32,066 nt of DNA from Schlegelella_A sp038318385 (GTDB lineage Bacteria > Pseudomonadota > Gammaproteobacteria > Burkholderiales > Burkholderiaceae_C), in the NCBI GenBank assembly GCA_038318385.1, contig JBBQCD010000051.1:1-32066 (forward strand). The letters are read 5' to 3'. Positions 24,131-31,917 of the stretch are shown here, piece after piece. Each line of letters starts with the position of its first letter. The stretch's first letter is position 1. Both the position numbers and the translations under genes were made by a program. Under the pieces are notes generated by a model, which did not search any database, was not told the origin of the DNA, and saw nothing but the letters and a program-made list of their open reading frames with translations.

Positions 24131-24358
24131 TTATTGGCGGTGTGTCGCGCGGGTTTCCGGCCCTGATGCGTTCCCGGTGGCGCGGGGTTGAGCGCCGGCG
24201 GCATCAGGGCTGCGGTCGTGGCCTCCACATCCGCCGTGGCCCCAGTGATTTGAGCCACCGCCATGGCCGCCGTGGCCGTAGCCATGGCCGAACAGGTGCA
24301 TTGACATGAAGGCGATCGCAAAGAGCACCCATATCCAGTTCTCCGCCAACCATGTCAT
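24131..24358 (-). CDS. DUF2933 small membrane protein, His/Gly-rich tail
   Basis: A 75-residue protein. It has one membrane helix, WLAENWIWVLFAIAFMSMHLF at about 3-23, then the HGYGHGGHGG tail with 9 or so His, and a disordered end (ATGNASGPETRATHRQ). The MHLFGHGYGHGGHGG block is the DUF2933 hallmark. His-rich tails of this type are thought to bind metal ions. It lies 56 bp before the DUF4396 gene on the same strand. The broken DUF2933 copy at 19778-19966 shares the MHLF-H-G-H-GGHGGH tail. Confidence 0.8.
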   Translation of the reverse strand: MTWLAENWIWVLFAIAFMSMHLFGHGYGHGGHGGGSNHWGHGGCGGHDRSPDAAGAQPRATGNASGPETRATHRQ

Positions 24359-24386
24359 GTGCTTTTCCTCATGAGTGAGCGAGTGC

Positions 24387-24408
24387 CAGGCCCACTGCTG
24401 CGGGCCTG
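24387..24408. repeat. Perfect 7-bp inverted repeat between ICMT-like and DUF2933 genes
   Basis: CAGGCCC and GGGCCTG are separated by 8 nt. The repeat sits in the 119-bp gap between two minus-strand genes and has no T-run on either side, so it is not a canonical terminator. It could be an attenuating RNA hairpin or a protein site. Confidence 0.4.
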
Positions 24409-24477
24409 TCTGCGATCCCGCTGGCCGTACTCGTTGGCGTTCCGCATCGAGGGCCTGTCATCGCGCGGACTACCGCA

Positions 24478-25149
24478 TCAGTGCCCGGGCGGCGTTTGCT
24501 CGCGGATGCTCGAACGTTCGACGAACTGGCCCCACTGGCCGATCCGTGGAATGAATGCCGGCACTCGTCGCCGATAGGCGCGATACGCCTCGCCGAACTC
24601 GGCCAGCACCCGCTTTTCTTCGCTGCGCGCCAGCAGGACGTAGACCAGCACGATAAGAGGGAACAAAGTCACCGAGAAGACCGTAGGCCAGTGCACGACG
24701 CCCTCACCGAAGAGCCCGAGCAGCAGGCCGGTGTACTGCGGGTGCCGGACCAGACCATAGAGGCCGCCGGTGGCGAGCCGATGCTGTTGGCGCGCACGGT
24801 AGAGCTCGCGCCAGCCCTGGATAAAGAGGCCGATGCCGATGAAGAGCAATCCATAGCCGAGCACCATCGCGATCATCATTCCCAGCTCGCCCACGCCGAG
24901 CAATGTCGACCACAAGTTGGCATCGACGTTTCGGCTGTCCAGGCCGAAAAAGCGGACCAGCAGGTAGATCGTCAGCGGAAAGCCGTACATCTCCGCGTAC
25001 AGAGCGATGATGAAGGCCTGCACCAGCCCCGCGCTGGCCCATTCGCGCCAGGTCTTGGGCGCCAGATAGCGGTAGAGCACCCAGGACGCCACCACGATCA
25101 TGATCGCGGCGAAGGCCCAGACGCCGGAATGTGAAACCGCTTCGTTCAT
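24478..25149 (-). CDS. Isoprenylcysteine/phospholipid methyltransferase-like membrane protein
   Basis: A 223-residue integral membrane protein with five or six helices. The C-terminal half carries the ICMT/PEMT core: GGLYGLVRHPQYTGLLLGLFGEG near residue 130 (key RHPQYTG, the AdoMet-binding part) and EEKRVLAEFGEAYRAYRRRVPAFIPR near residue 180, with the E-x-x-L-x-x-x-FG-x-x-Y-x-x-Y pattern. These are the cofactor-binding motifs of membrane methyltransferases. The N-terminal part (WVLYRYLAPKTWREWASAGLVQAFIIALYAEMYGFPLTIYLL, key blocks KTWREW and EMYGFPLTIY) is typical of copies found in metal-resistance islands. The methyl acceptor is unknown. Confidence 0.85.
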   Translation of the reverse strand: MNEAVSHSGVWAFAAIMIVVASWVLYRYLAPKTWREWASAGLVQAFIIALYAEMYGFPLTIYLLVRFFGLDSRNVDANLWSTLLGVGELGMMIAMVLGYGLLFIGIGLFIQGWRELYRARQQHRLATGGLYGLVRHPQYTGLLLGLFGEGVVHWPTVFSVTLFPLIVLVYVLLARSEEKRVLAEFGEAYRAYRRRVPAFIPRIGQWGQFVERSSIREQTPPGH

Positions 25150-25312
25150 CCTCTATTCCGCATTGAAAGATCGGTGCCGAGGAGTGGCGAGTGAGTTGTT
25201 CCGGTACATGAGGTGTTCTGTTCGGAGAGTTCTGGCATTCGATGTCGTCCCCGGGATGGGGAGTCGTCGGATTCGCGGAAACACCTCCAGGCATGCCGTA
25301 GTCGCGAAAGTC

Positions 25313-25336
25313 GATTCCGTACCGGGGTACGGAATC
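25313..25336. promoter_or_regulatory. Perfect 11-bp-arm palindrome
   Basis: GATTCCGTACC and GGTACGGAATC are separated by only GG, giving a 24-bp dyad. Three bases further on is a second perfect dyad, CCGAT-CT-ATCGG (25340-25351). Two neighbouring perfect dyads in a divergent intergenic region suggest an operator, or an RNA hairpin in the leader of the ICMT-like gene. No regulator can be named. Confidence 0.5.
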
Positions 25337-25391
25337 AAGCCGATCTATCGGAAAGTCAAGAGCAGTCTCCGTGATTGGGGAGGCCGAAAGC

Positions 25392-25405
25392 TTGATCCTG
25401 GTCAA
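25392..25405. promoter_or_regulatory. FNR/CRP-type box TTGATCCTGGTCAA
   Basis: This is an exact match to TTGAT-N4-GTCAA (minus strand TTGACCAGGATCAA), as used by FNR, ANR and DNR-type regulators. The minus-strand spacing gives GAGACT at the -10 position (3 of 6 match); the plus-strand one is worse. It would serve the ICMT-like gene with a leader of about 215 nt containing the two palindromes. Confidence 0.5.
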
Positions 25406-25767
25406 TGCACAAGACGCTGGGCGTGGCGACCAGCGCCCCCGAACCCGGACTGCCTCATCATTTCGCCGCTCCTAGCTGCTGTGGACGTGTCGCCTGCTTC
25501 GTGCTGCGAAGTCCGTTGTCGAACGTTGGGGGTCTGCGGCGAACAAAATGACGAAGCCGCATCAGTTGGCCCGCCGGATGTGCGCTGCCGAACAGACTGC
25601 AGCAGCTTCGTGACCTACCGTATGGGTATGTTGGGGAGTTCCCTGTGGCGTGATCGTGCGCCACGGGGTGCGAACGAACGCAATGCGCCGACATTGCAGC
25701 GCACCTTCATCGCCTAGGCGGCGCCCGGAGCGGTCGCTCAAACGTTTTACTTCACACAGGAGTTTCC

Positions 25768-25971
25768 ATGAAGTCCTCGACTGCGATGGCTGTCGGTTTG
25801 GCGTCCGTGCTCGCCAGCGGCGAGTCGTCCGCGCAGAACGGCAACATGATGAATGGTGGCGGCATGTGGGGCGGCGGCTGGATGGGTGGATATGGCGGCT
25901 ACTGGTTGCCGATCCTGCTGATCGTCGTTGTTGGCGTCGTCGTCTGGGCCGTCCTGCAAAAGCGCAAGTGA
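25768..25971 (+). CDS. Small Gly/Met-rich membrane protein (67 aa)
   Basis: A 67-residue protein with a signal peptide (KSSTAMAVGLASVLASGESSAQN, likely cut after SSA), a Gly/Met/Trp segment NMMNGGGMWGGGWMGGYGG, then a membrane helix WLPILLIVVVGVVVWAVL and a basic end KRK. AGGAG lies 7 nt before the ATG. The Met-rich external loop could bind Cu(I) or Ag(I), fitting the CopB-type gene 90 bp downstream on the same strand. Small proteins of this form are common in copper islands; the role is inference. Confidence 0.8.
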   Translation: MKSSTAMAVGLASVLASGESSAQNGNMMNGGGMWGGGWMGGYGGYWLPILLIVVVGVVVWAVLQKRK

Positions 25972-26060
25972 TCCGGCGGTCTGTGACCCTATCGAGGGGC
26001 TCTTCAGCGAGAGGGGACATTCGTTCGCCGCACCCCGATTCCGTCCCGCGGAGATGACCG

Positions 26061-28255
26061 ATGAGCGAACGTGAACACACCGTCAAGGACGAACCGGCCA
26101 CCCAACCGACGCAGGACGAAGTGGCGAACAAGGCCTACGCCATCTACGTGAAGGAAGGCCGTCTGCAAGGACATGCAGACCAGAACTGGTCGGACGCCGA
26201 AGCCCAATTGCGGCACGCCCGTGAAGGCCAGGCTGACCATCCTGAGCACCCAGCTGAGCACCCGGCTGAGCGCCAGGGCCATCAGGATCACCATGCCCAC
26301 ATGGCGGCGGATTTCCGCAAGCGGTTCTGGATTTCTCTGGTCCTGACCCTGCCGATCCTCGCGCTTTCGCCGCTGCTGCAAACGCTGGTGGGCCTGCGCG
26401 AAGCCGTCCGCTTTTCCGGGGACCTCTACGTCCTGTTCGGCCTGTCCTCGGCGGTCTTCTGGTATGGCGGGTGGCCTTTCCTCAAGGGCCTGACCACGGA
26501 GCTCAGGTCCCTCAAGCCCGGGATGATGACGCTGGTGGCCGTGGCCATCACCACCGCCTATCTGTACAGCAGCGCCGTGGTGTTCGGTCTTGCCGGCAAG
26601 GTGTTCTTCTGGGAGCTGGCCACCCTTGTCGACATCATGCTGCTGGGGCACTGGATCGAGATGAAGTCGGTGATGGGTCGAAGGCGCTCGAGGAACTGGC
26701 CAAACTGATGCCCTCCGACGCGCACAAGCTGATGCCCGACGGCAGCGTGAAGGACGTGCCGCTGAGCGAGCTGGCGGTCGATGACAAGGTACTGGTCAAG
26801 CCGGGTGAAAAGATCCCGGCCGACGGCGCCATCGTCGAAGGCGAGAGTTCGGTCAACGAGGCGATGCTCACCGGCGAGTCGACGCCGGTCACCAAGACGA
26901 GCGGCGGCAAGGTCATCGGCGGCTCCATCAACGGCGAAGGCTCGCTGACCATCGAGGTCAAAGGCACCGGCAAGGATTCGTTCCTGTCGCAGGTGATCGA
27001 CCTCGTCAAGCAGGCCCAGGAAAGCAAGTCGAAGACGCAGAACCTCGCCGATACCGCGGCGATGTGGCTCACCCTCATTGCGCTGGTCAGCGGTGCGGGC
27101 ACCTTCCTGGTCTGGCTGCTCTTCATGAACCGGGAGCTTGCCTTCGCCATCGAGCGCGCCGTGACGGTGATGGTGATCACCTGCCCGCATGCGCTCGGGC
27201 TGGCCGTGCCGCTGGTGGTGGCCGTCTCCACGGCCTTGGCCGCGGGCCACGGCCTGCTGATCCGCAATCGTGTGGCCTTCGAAGGTGCACGCAAGCTGCA
27301 GGCCGTCATCTTCGACAAGACCGGTACCCTCACCGAAGGTCGCTTTGGCGTCACCGACACCCTGCTGCTGGCCCCCGACATCGACGAAGAGACGCTGCGC
27401 AAGTACGCGGCCTCCGTCGACGCGAACTCCGAACATCCCATCGCCAAGGCGATCGCCGCGTCATCGGACGCGAAGCTGGGCGTCGAGAACTTCAAGAGCA
27501 TCCCCGGCAAAGGCGCCGAGGGCACCGTCGATGGTCGCGAGGTCAAGGTCGTCAGCCCGGGCTACCTGCGCGAGCAGGACATCGATCTGGCGGACGAGCG
27601 AATCGAACCCCTGCAGGCTCAAGGCAAGACGGTCGTCTTCATCCTCGTCGACGGGCAGTTGAAGGGAGCGATGGCCCTGGCCGACATCGTCCGGCCCGAG
27701 GCGAAACAGGCCATCGAAGCGCTGAAGGCGCTGAACATCCGCTGCATGATGCTCACCGGCGACAACAAGGCGACGGCCAAGTGGGTTTCAGACCAGGTCG
27801 GGCTGGACGAATACTTCGCCGAAGTGCTGCCGCAGGACAAGGCCGCCAAGGTCAAGGAGGTCCAGGGGCGGGGCGTGTTGGTGGCCATGACCGGCGACGG
27901 TGTGAACGACGCGCCGGCACTGGCGCAAGCCGATGTCGGCATCGCCATCGGTGCCGGGTCCGACGTGGCGGTGGAAACCGCCGACATCGTCCTGGTGCGC
28001 AGCAACCCGCTGGATGTCGTGGCCATCGTCGAGCTGTCCCGCGCCACCTATCGCAAGATGATCCAGAACCTCTTCTGGGCCACGGGTTACAACGTCGTTG
28101 CCATCCCGCTGGCCGCAGGCGCACTGTTCGCGTGGGGCGTGCTGCTCACTCCCGCCTTGGGTGCTGCACTGATGTCGGTGAGTACGGTGATTGTGGCCGT
28201 GAACGCGCGACTGCTGCGAATGAGAAGTGACAGGGTGGTTCATGATCGAGCATGA
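26061..28255 (+). pseudogene. copB: CopB-like P1B-type ATPase with N-terminal DUF2934 domain, frameshifted
   Basis: Two frames make one heavy-metal ATPase. Frame 1 (26061-26708) has a DUF2934-like start (ANKAYAIYVKEGRLQGHAD, residues 22-40), a His-rich linker (HPEHPAEHPAERQGHQDHHAH) and the first four helices. It breaks at about 26674-26680, after LGHWIEMKSVMG. Frame 2 continues SKALEELAKLMPSDAHKL to 28255, with actuator TGES, the intramembrane CPH of TCPHALGLAVP, phosphorylation site DKTGTLTEG, and TGDGVNDAPALAQAD. CPH marks the P1B-3 (CopB) class, exporting Cu(II), Cu(I) or Ag(I). Relatives read MGASKALEEL, so a 4-nt loss explains the shift. As written the gene is broken, unless this is a sequencing error. 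Confidence 0.85.
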
Positions 28256-28407
28256 CCGGGCCACCGTGACGAGCCTGTTCGCGCCGGGCGCCGTCGCGCG
28301 CCTTATCAGTAAGTCCAAAGCATGGGTACCACCGATGGCAAACGCTGCGTTGCTGACGCCAAGGCGGTCGCAACGAAGGTCAGCAACAGGGTTGAAACTC
28401 ACTGGGT

Positions 28408-28620
28408 CTAAACCCGTCCGAGGCGCTCAGGCGCCTTGAGGATGGTGTTGTTCGACATCGGCCGCTCGTGATCGCGCTCACCAGGAAAGACATACGGCGA
28501 GATCTGTCCGCACGTCTGGAACGCCCGCCTGGCGATGTCCAGGGCGCCTCGCGCCTCGATCCTCTTGGCCATGGGCACGAGCTTCGGAGTAGTGACTTCG
28601 GTGATCGGCGCGTGCCCGGA
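28408..28620 (-). pseudogene. Tyrosine recombinase (P4-type integrase) remnant
   Basis: Minus-strand reading gives ITEVTTPKLVPMAKRIEARG, ALDIARRAFQTCGQI, then directly SPYVFPGERDHERPMSNNTI and LKAPERLGRV. The first block is the core-binding domain of P4-type integrases (usually followed by FRYA and about 150 more residues). The second is the segment before the HxxR box (usually MSNNTILKALERMGY). So the middle is deleted, and the C-terminus with the catalytic His, Arg and Tyr is gone. It marks an older integration at the same place as the present element. Confidence 0.75.
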
Positions 28621-28979
28621 CCGGAAAAACGTCGGCGGCCAGCCAACCTTGGGGAATTTCTCCAGACTCGGACCCGAAGAACCTGCCGGATGGCAATGGA
28701 CGTCAAGGGACCTCGTCGGACGAAATTTACGTCGTACGAGAGTCCGAAACGGGTTGGTCTTGGAGGCCGCACAGACGGCCGACTTGGCGGAGAGGGCGTC
28801 CGCCGCTGTCGAACTTCTCGACGCTTCACCTGATGTCAAGCAACCTCACGGTCCAGGCGACTTGCCCAAAGATCAGTCCGATCTTGTCAGCAGCCAGCCT
28901 CAGGGGTTATCATCCAACCGCGCCGATGTTGTTGGGTTAGATGTTGGGTTAAGTTCCGGCGCCCACATTGGAACCAGCC
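28621..28979. other. Gene-free stretch between integrase remnant and intact integrase
   Basis: About 360 bp. I find no recognisable coding sequence, tRNA or insertion-sequence end. The only clear structure is the tandem repeat at 28930-28951. The left attachment site of the element is likely to lie here, since the integrase starts at 28980. Confidence 0.5.
28930..28951 (+). repeat. Two direct copies of TGTTGGGTTA, 12-bp period
   Basis: TGTTGGGTTA occurs at 28930-28939 and 28942-28951, separated by GA, 29 bp before the integrase start. Such direct repeats next to an integrase may be arm-type recombinase sites or part of the attachment site. Confidence 0.55.
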
Positions 28980-30218
28980 ATGCCGAAGATTGCCGCGGAA
29001 CTATCTGCCCTGGAGGTAGGACGGCTCAAGGCGCCGGGATTGGTGTCAGTCGGAGGCGTGCCGGGCCTTTGCATGCAAATCGCCCCAAGCGGTGCTCGTT
29101 CGTGGGTACTGCGTGCCATGGTGGGAAGCAAGCGCCGCGACATGGGCCTCGGCCCGTACCCCGGCGTAACTCTGGCGCAGGCGCGTGAAAAAGCCCGCCA
29201 CGCCCGTAACCGGATCGATCAAGGCCATGACCCCATCCTTGATCGCGAGCGTGCCCGGAGTGCGCTGGTCTCACAGCAGGCAACTGCAGTGACATTCGAG
29301 GCTGCTGCGCTGGCCTCCATCGATGCTAAGTCGGGCGAATGGCGCAACCCCAAGCACTTGAAGCAGTGGAACTCAAGTCTTCAACGGTTCGCGTTTCCGA
29401 TCATTGGTCGGATGCTTGTCGCTGACGTAGACCAAGCGCACGTACTGCAGTGCCTCGAACCCATCTGGACGACGAAGACGGAGACGGCTTCCCGCATCCG
29501 CGGACGTATTGAAAGCGTGCTTGATTGGGCGCGTGTGCGGGGCTACCGGGCGGGCGAGAACCCAGCGAGATGGCGAGGCCATCTCGAAAAGCTTCTTGGA
29601 AACCCTGCGAAGATTGCGAAGGTGGAGCATCACCCCGCGGTCCCGATCGATGGGTTGCCGGCGTTTTACGCGGACCTCCACGCTCGTGATGGCATGGGCG
29701 CCAAGGCCCTCGAGTTCGTCCTGCTCACGGCAGTCCGTTCTGGTGAAGCGCGAGGTGCCACATGGGAAGAAATCGACCTCGATGCGGGCACATGGAGCAT
29801 CCCTGCGTCGCGCATGAAGGGACAAAGGGAACATCGCGTTCCCCTTAGCGGGCCGGCAATGAAGCTGCTTAGAGGACTGGCGCGGTCCGAGGAAACGAAT
29901 TCTGTTTTTTGGGGACCGCGGCACGGCCCGTTATCGGATATGACCTTGACCGCTGTCATGCGCCGCATGGGTCGGACGGAAGTCCCGCACGGACTGCGCT
30001 CCAGCTTCCGGGACTGGTGCGCTGAGCGGACGAATTTCCCTCGCGACCTCGCAGAGAAGGCGTTGGCTCACACACTAACCAGCGATGTGGAAGCCGCGTA
30101 CCAGCGGGGCGACATGCTTGACAGGCGCCGCACCCTAATGGGCGCGTGGGCAAAGTTCCTCGTATCGCCAATTGCGAGCGGGAATATGGTCGTGACGCTG
30201 TCTCGGCACGCAGCATGA
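28980..30218 (+). CDS. Tyrosine-type integrase of an integrative element
   Basis: A 412-residue tyrosine recombinase of the P4/DUF4102 group. The N-terminal arm-binding domain (LKAPGLVSVGGVPGLCMQI, RRDMGLGPYPGVTLAQARE) covers about 1-90 and the core-binding domain about 105-210. The catalytic domain has Arg in AVRSGEARGATWEEID near residue 254, Lys in RMKGQREHRVPLS, HGLRSSFRDW near 337 (His and Arg), AHTLTSDVEAAYQRGD near 362-377 with the nucleophile Tyr and the conserved His. All catalytic residues are present. ATG 28980 is taken; a TTG four codons upstream is less likely. It overlaps the next gene by 4 nt. Confidence 0.93.
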   Translation: MPKIAAELSALEVGRLKAPGLVSVGGVPGLCMQIAPSGARSWVLRAMVGSKRRDMGLGPYPGVTLAQAREKARHARNRIDQGHDPILDRERARSALVSQQATAVTFEAAALASIDAKSGEWRNPKHLKQWNSSLQRFAFPIIGRMLVADVDQAHVLQCLEPIWTTKTETASRIRGRIESVLDWARVRGYRAGENPARWRGHLEKLLGNPAKIAKVEHHPAVPIDGLPAFYADLHARDGMGAKALEFVLLTAVRSGEARGATWEEIDLDAGTWSIPASRMKGQREHRVPLSGPAMKLLRGLARSEETNSVFWGPRHGPLSDMTLTAVMRRMGRTEVPHGLRSSFRDWCAERTNFPRDLAEKALAHTLTSDVEAAYQRGDMLDRRRTLMGAWAKFLVSPIASGNMVVTLSRHAA

Positions 30219-30877
30219 GCACTGCAAAAGGTCCTAACCTGATTAACCACCTCAGCGTCACATTGGAAGAGAGGAGACGGATTGCCGCGCAAACAGTCGC
30301 CGAATTGAACCAACTCCTTGCCTCCGATGAGCAGGTCGCCGTACGTGAGAGGCTGCATTCCCTCGACCCCGCCCAAGGCTCGATCGGCGAGCAGCGTGTG
30401 GATGTGTTCTTAGGGCTATGCGACAGCGTTCGGCGGGCATTCGACAATGCCCAGCAAGAAGCCGACTGGGAACTGCTGGCGAACGCCGCGACGCCCGATC
30501 TTGTACGTCATATCGTCAACTCGTTGCAGGAATTCCAGCAATCCTCTCGGCACGACAACCGTGCGCTGGCCCGATCGTTTCGCCTAACCAGTCAGAAAGG
30601 AAAGCACGGTAAGTTCCAGAAGCGGGCCGCAGAAATGGTGGAGAGCGCCAACGTGGCGTTTCGAATGAATCTCGATCGCAACAAAGCGGATCGCGAGCGA
30701 GCGTACAAGGCCGCGGTAGATGCCGCCTATGACGTCTTTAGGGTTGGAGAGGCCGGAGCCCAGGACGAGGGAGACTATCGGCAGACCATGCGGGATATTG
30801 AGACCCTCCTATCGCGCTCGGGCCTGGAGAGTCCGCGTGCGATAGCGGCTCTCTTGAGCAGGTATGGCCTGGAATAG
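30215..30877 (+). CDS. Unknown helical protein coupled to the integrase
   Basis: A 220-residue protein starting at ATG 30215, overlapping the integrase stop (ATGA). It is predicted helical: LEERRRIAAQTVAELNQLLAS, VDVFLGLCDSVRRAFDNAQQEADWELLANA, then FQKRAAEMVESANVAFRMNLDRNKADRERAY, all amphipathic. It ends LSRSGLESPRAIAALLSRYGLE. There is no signal peptide, membrane helix or known motif. Coupling suggests a role with the integrase, such as a recombination directionality factor or an element maintenance protein; that is only context. Codon use is less GC-skewed than in the chromosomal genes to the left, as usual for cargo. Confidence 0.75.
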   Translation: MSTAKGPNLINHLSVTLEERRRIAAQTVAELNQLLASDEQVAVRERLHSLDPAQGSIGEQRVDVFLGLCDSVRRAFDNAQQEADWELLANAATPDLVRHIVNSLQEFQQSSRHDNRALARSFRLTSQKGKHGKFQKRAAEMVESANVAFRMNLDRNKADRERAYKAAVDAAYDVFRVGEAGAQDEGDYRQTMRDIETLLSRSGLESPRAIAALLSRYGLE

Positions 30878-30938
30878 CAAGGGGGGCAATGCCGCGACAA
30901 TGGCCCCATCGCGATCTTCGGCCATTGTTGAGAGAGTC

Positions 30939-30961
30939 ACTCCTTCTACACCAGAAGGAGT
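30939..30961 (+). promoter_or_regulatory. Perfect hairpin enclosing the alpA ribosome binding site
   Basis: ACTCCTTCT, loop ACACC, AGAAGGAGT: a perfect 9-bp inverted repeat. The AAGGAG site of the AlpA-like gene (ATG 30965) is entirely in the right arm and its complement in the left arm. As RNA it would hide the site; as DNA it could be an operator read by the AlpA-like protein itself. Confidence 0.7.
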
Positions 30962-30964
30962 CCC

Positions 30965-31156
30965 ATGCAACCTCAACCCACTGTTCTCCGCCGTAGCCAG
31001 CTTCCGGCGATCTTGGGCATTTCGCTCGCGACAATCGACAGGCTTCGCGCCCGCGGTGACTTCCCCGTACCGCTGAAACTCGGCCAGCAGGCTGTCGGCT
31101 TCATCCGCACGGACATCGAGGCGTGGCTTGCAAGTCGTCCAGTGGCTCGTCACTGA
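30965..31156 (+). CDS. AlpA-like helix-turn-helix regulator/excisionase
   Basis: A 63-residue protein MQPQPTVLRRSQLPAILGIS, LATIDRLRARGDFPVPLKLG, then AVGFIRTDIEAWLASRP. This is the AlpA/MerR-like winged-helix layout: a helix-turn-helix in LPAILGISLATIDRLRARG, the FP-x-P-x-KLG wing and a final I-x-AWL helix. AlpA proteins regulate integrase genes or act as excisionases in P4-type and other elements. AAGGAG is 4-5 nt before the ATG inside a hairpin. Its stop overlaps the next start (TGATG). Confidence 0.85.
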   Translation: MQPQPTVLRRSQLPAILGISLATIDRLRARGDFPVPLKLGQQAVGFIRTDIEAWLASRPVARH

Positions 31157-31530
31157 TGTCGCGCACCATCCGACTTCGTGTCCTTCTCCAGGCGGACGTT
31201 TCCTACCTGCTCCGCCGCAATCTTGGTCCCGGGCGGTCTTGGGAGGACATGCTCGCGGACATGCGCAGTGGCGAGACGGCTTACAAGGGGCTTGTGCTGC
31301 TGCCATACGCATTAGGGACCCCCGGTACGGGCACGGTTGGAAGACCGATGTACAGCCCACACGACGTGGCGGCCTTCATCGCGGCAGCGAGAAGGGCTGA
31401 TCCGCCTCTAGCTCGCCCCGCGGATCTTCATCCGGTGACCATTGAGATCGACTCCGATGCGTTGCGCCTCCCTTGGAGAATGCGGCGCGCCGCGATCGTG
31501 GCCCCCTCCAAAGTGGCCGGCGCACGTTAA
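31156..31530 (+). CDS. Unknown element protein (124 aa), coupled to alpA
   Basis: A 124-residue basic protein starting at ATG 31156, sharing one base with the alpA stop (TGATG). It begins SRTIRLRVLLQADVSYLLRR and contains GRSWEDMLADMRSGETAYKG, YSPHDVAAFIAAARRADPP and a beta-like ending HPVTIEIDSDALRLPWRMRR. There are no catalytic motifs, signal peptide or membrane helix that I can identify. Overlap with alpA suggests co-translation and perhaps control of the element. Not recognised. Confidence 0.7.
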   Translation: MSRTIRLRVLLQADVSYLLRRNLGPGRSWEDMLADMRSGETAYKGLVLLPYALGTPGTGTVGRPMYSPHDVAAFIAAARRADPPLARPADLHPVTIEIDSDALRLPWRMRRAAIVAPSKVAGAR

Positions 31531-31562
31531 CTCCGCAAGTCAATCTATTGAATCGAGTAACC

Positions 31563-31835
31563 ATGCAAGTTCAGTTCATCACCTCGCAACAGGTCGCCGA
31601 CCTGATCGAGGATTCAAACGTGCTGAGCACGCTTCCCGGCCCAGGGAATGCGCTGACGTACATCATCGAGTACGCAGATCAGGACATCATCATGACCGTC
31701 GAGTCAGCGACCGGCGAAGCTCTGGTTATCCATCCTTGCGGCAGCTTGGACTCAGAGAGTGACGGAAGTGTTCACGACCATGCGAGGGCGATCTTAGGCA
31801 TGAACAAGCTTGGGTCGAAGTCCGTTGCACCTTGA
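31563..31835 (+). CDS. Unknown small acidic protein (90 aa)
   Basis: A 90-residue protein starting MQVQFITSQQVADLIEDSNV, with TYIIEYADQDIIMTVESATGEALVIHPCGSLDSESD in the middle (key blocks TYIIEYADQDIIM and LVIHPCG) and a basic end KLGSKSVAP. It is acidic overall, with a beta-rich middle. The start at 31563 is 32 nt after the previous stop; the site before it (CGAGTAACC) is weak. No family is recognised. It is probably part of the integrative element's cargo. Confidence 0.6.
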   Translation: MQVQFITSQQVADLIEDSNVLSTLPGPGNALTYIIEYADQDIIMTVESATGEALVIHPCGSLDSESDGSVHDHARAILGMNKLGSKSVAP

Positions 31836-31917
31836 TGATGAAGAGCGAGGAGGGCCGGCCAACTTTGGCGGTCATGGTGCATCCCACCTTGACCCGTGCA
31901 CAGAAGCTGTCCGAAGC

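Larger units (their letters stand above)
25150..25767. other. 618-bp intergenic region with palindromes and an FNR-type box
   Basis: No convincing gene was seen: the longest frames lack ribosome binding sites and have no recognisable content. The stretch holds a 24-bp palindrome (25313-25336), an adjacent 12-bp palindrome (25340-25351), an FNR-type box (25392-25405), and a near-perfect 10-bp hairpin at 25641-25668 (CCCTGTGGCG / CGCCACGGGG). It separates the minus-strand ICMT-like gene from the plus-strand small-protein and CopB pair, so divergent promoters should lie here. Confidence 0.6.

Noticed and set aside
25616..25634. TACC-N5-GGTA as a CsoR-type copper operator upstream of the small Gly/Met protein
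   Set aside because: The arms are only 4 bp and the G-tract core expected of CsoR sites is missing; too weak to claim.
25100..25717. A 205-codon plus-strand frame across the ICMT-like gene start and the palindromes
   Set aside because: It begins inside the opposite gene, has no ribosome binding site and crosses two perfect dyads; the composition looks non-coding.
28422..28440. GGCGC-TCAG-GCGCC hairpin as terminator of the CopB gene
   Set aside because: The stem is short, there is no T-run, and it lies within the integrase remnant's coding frame.
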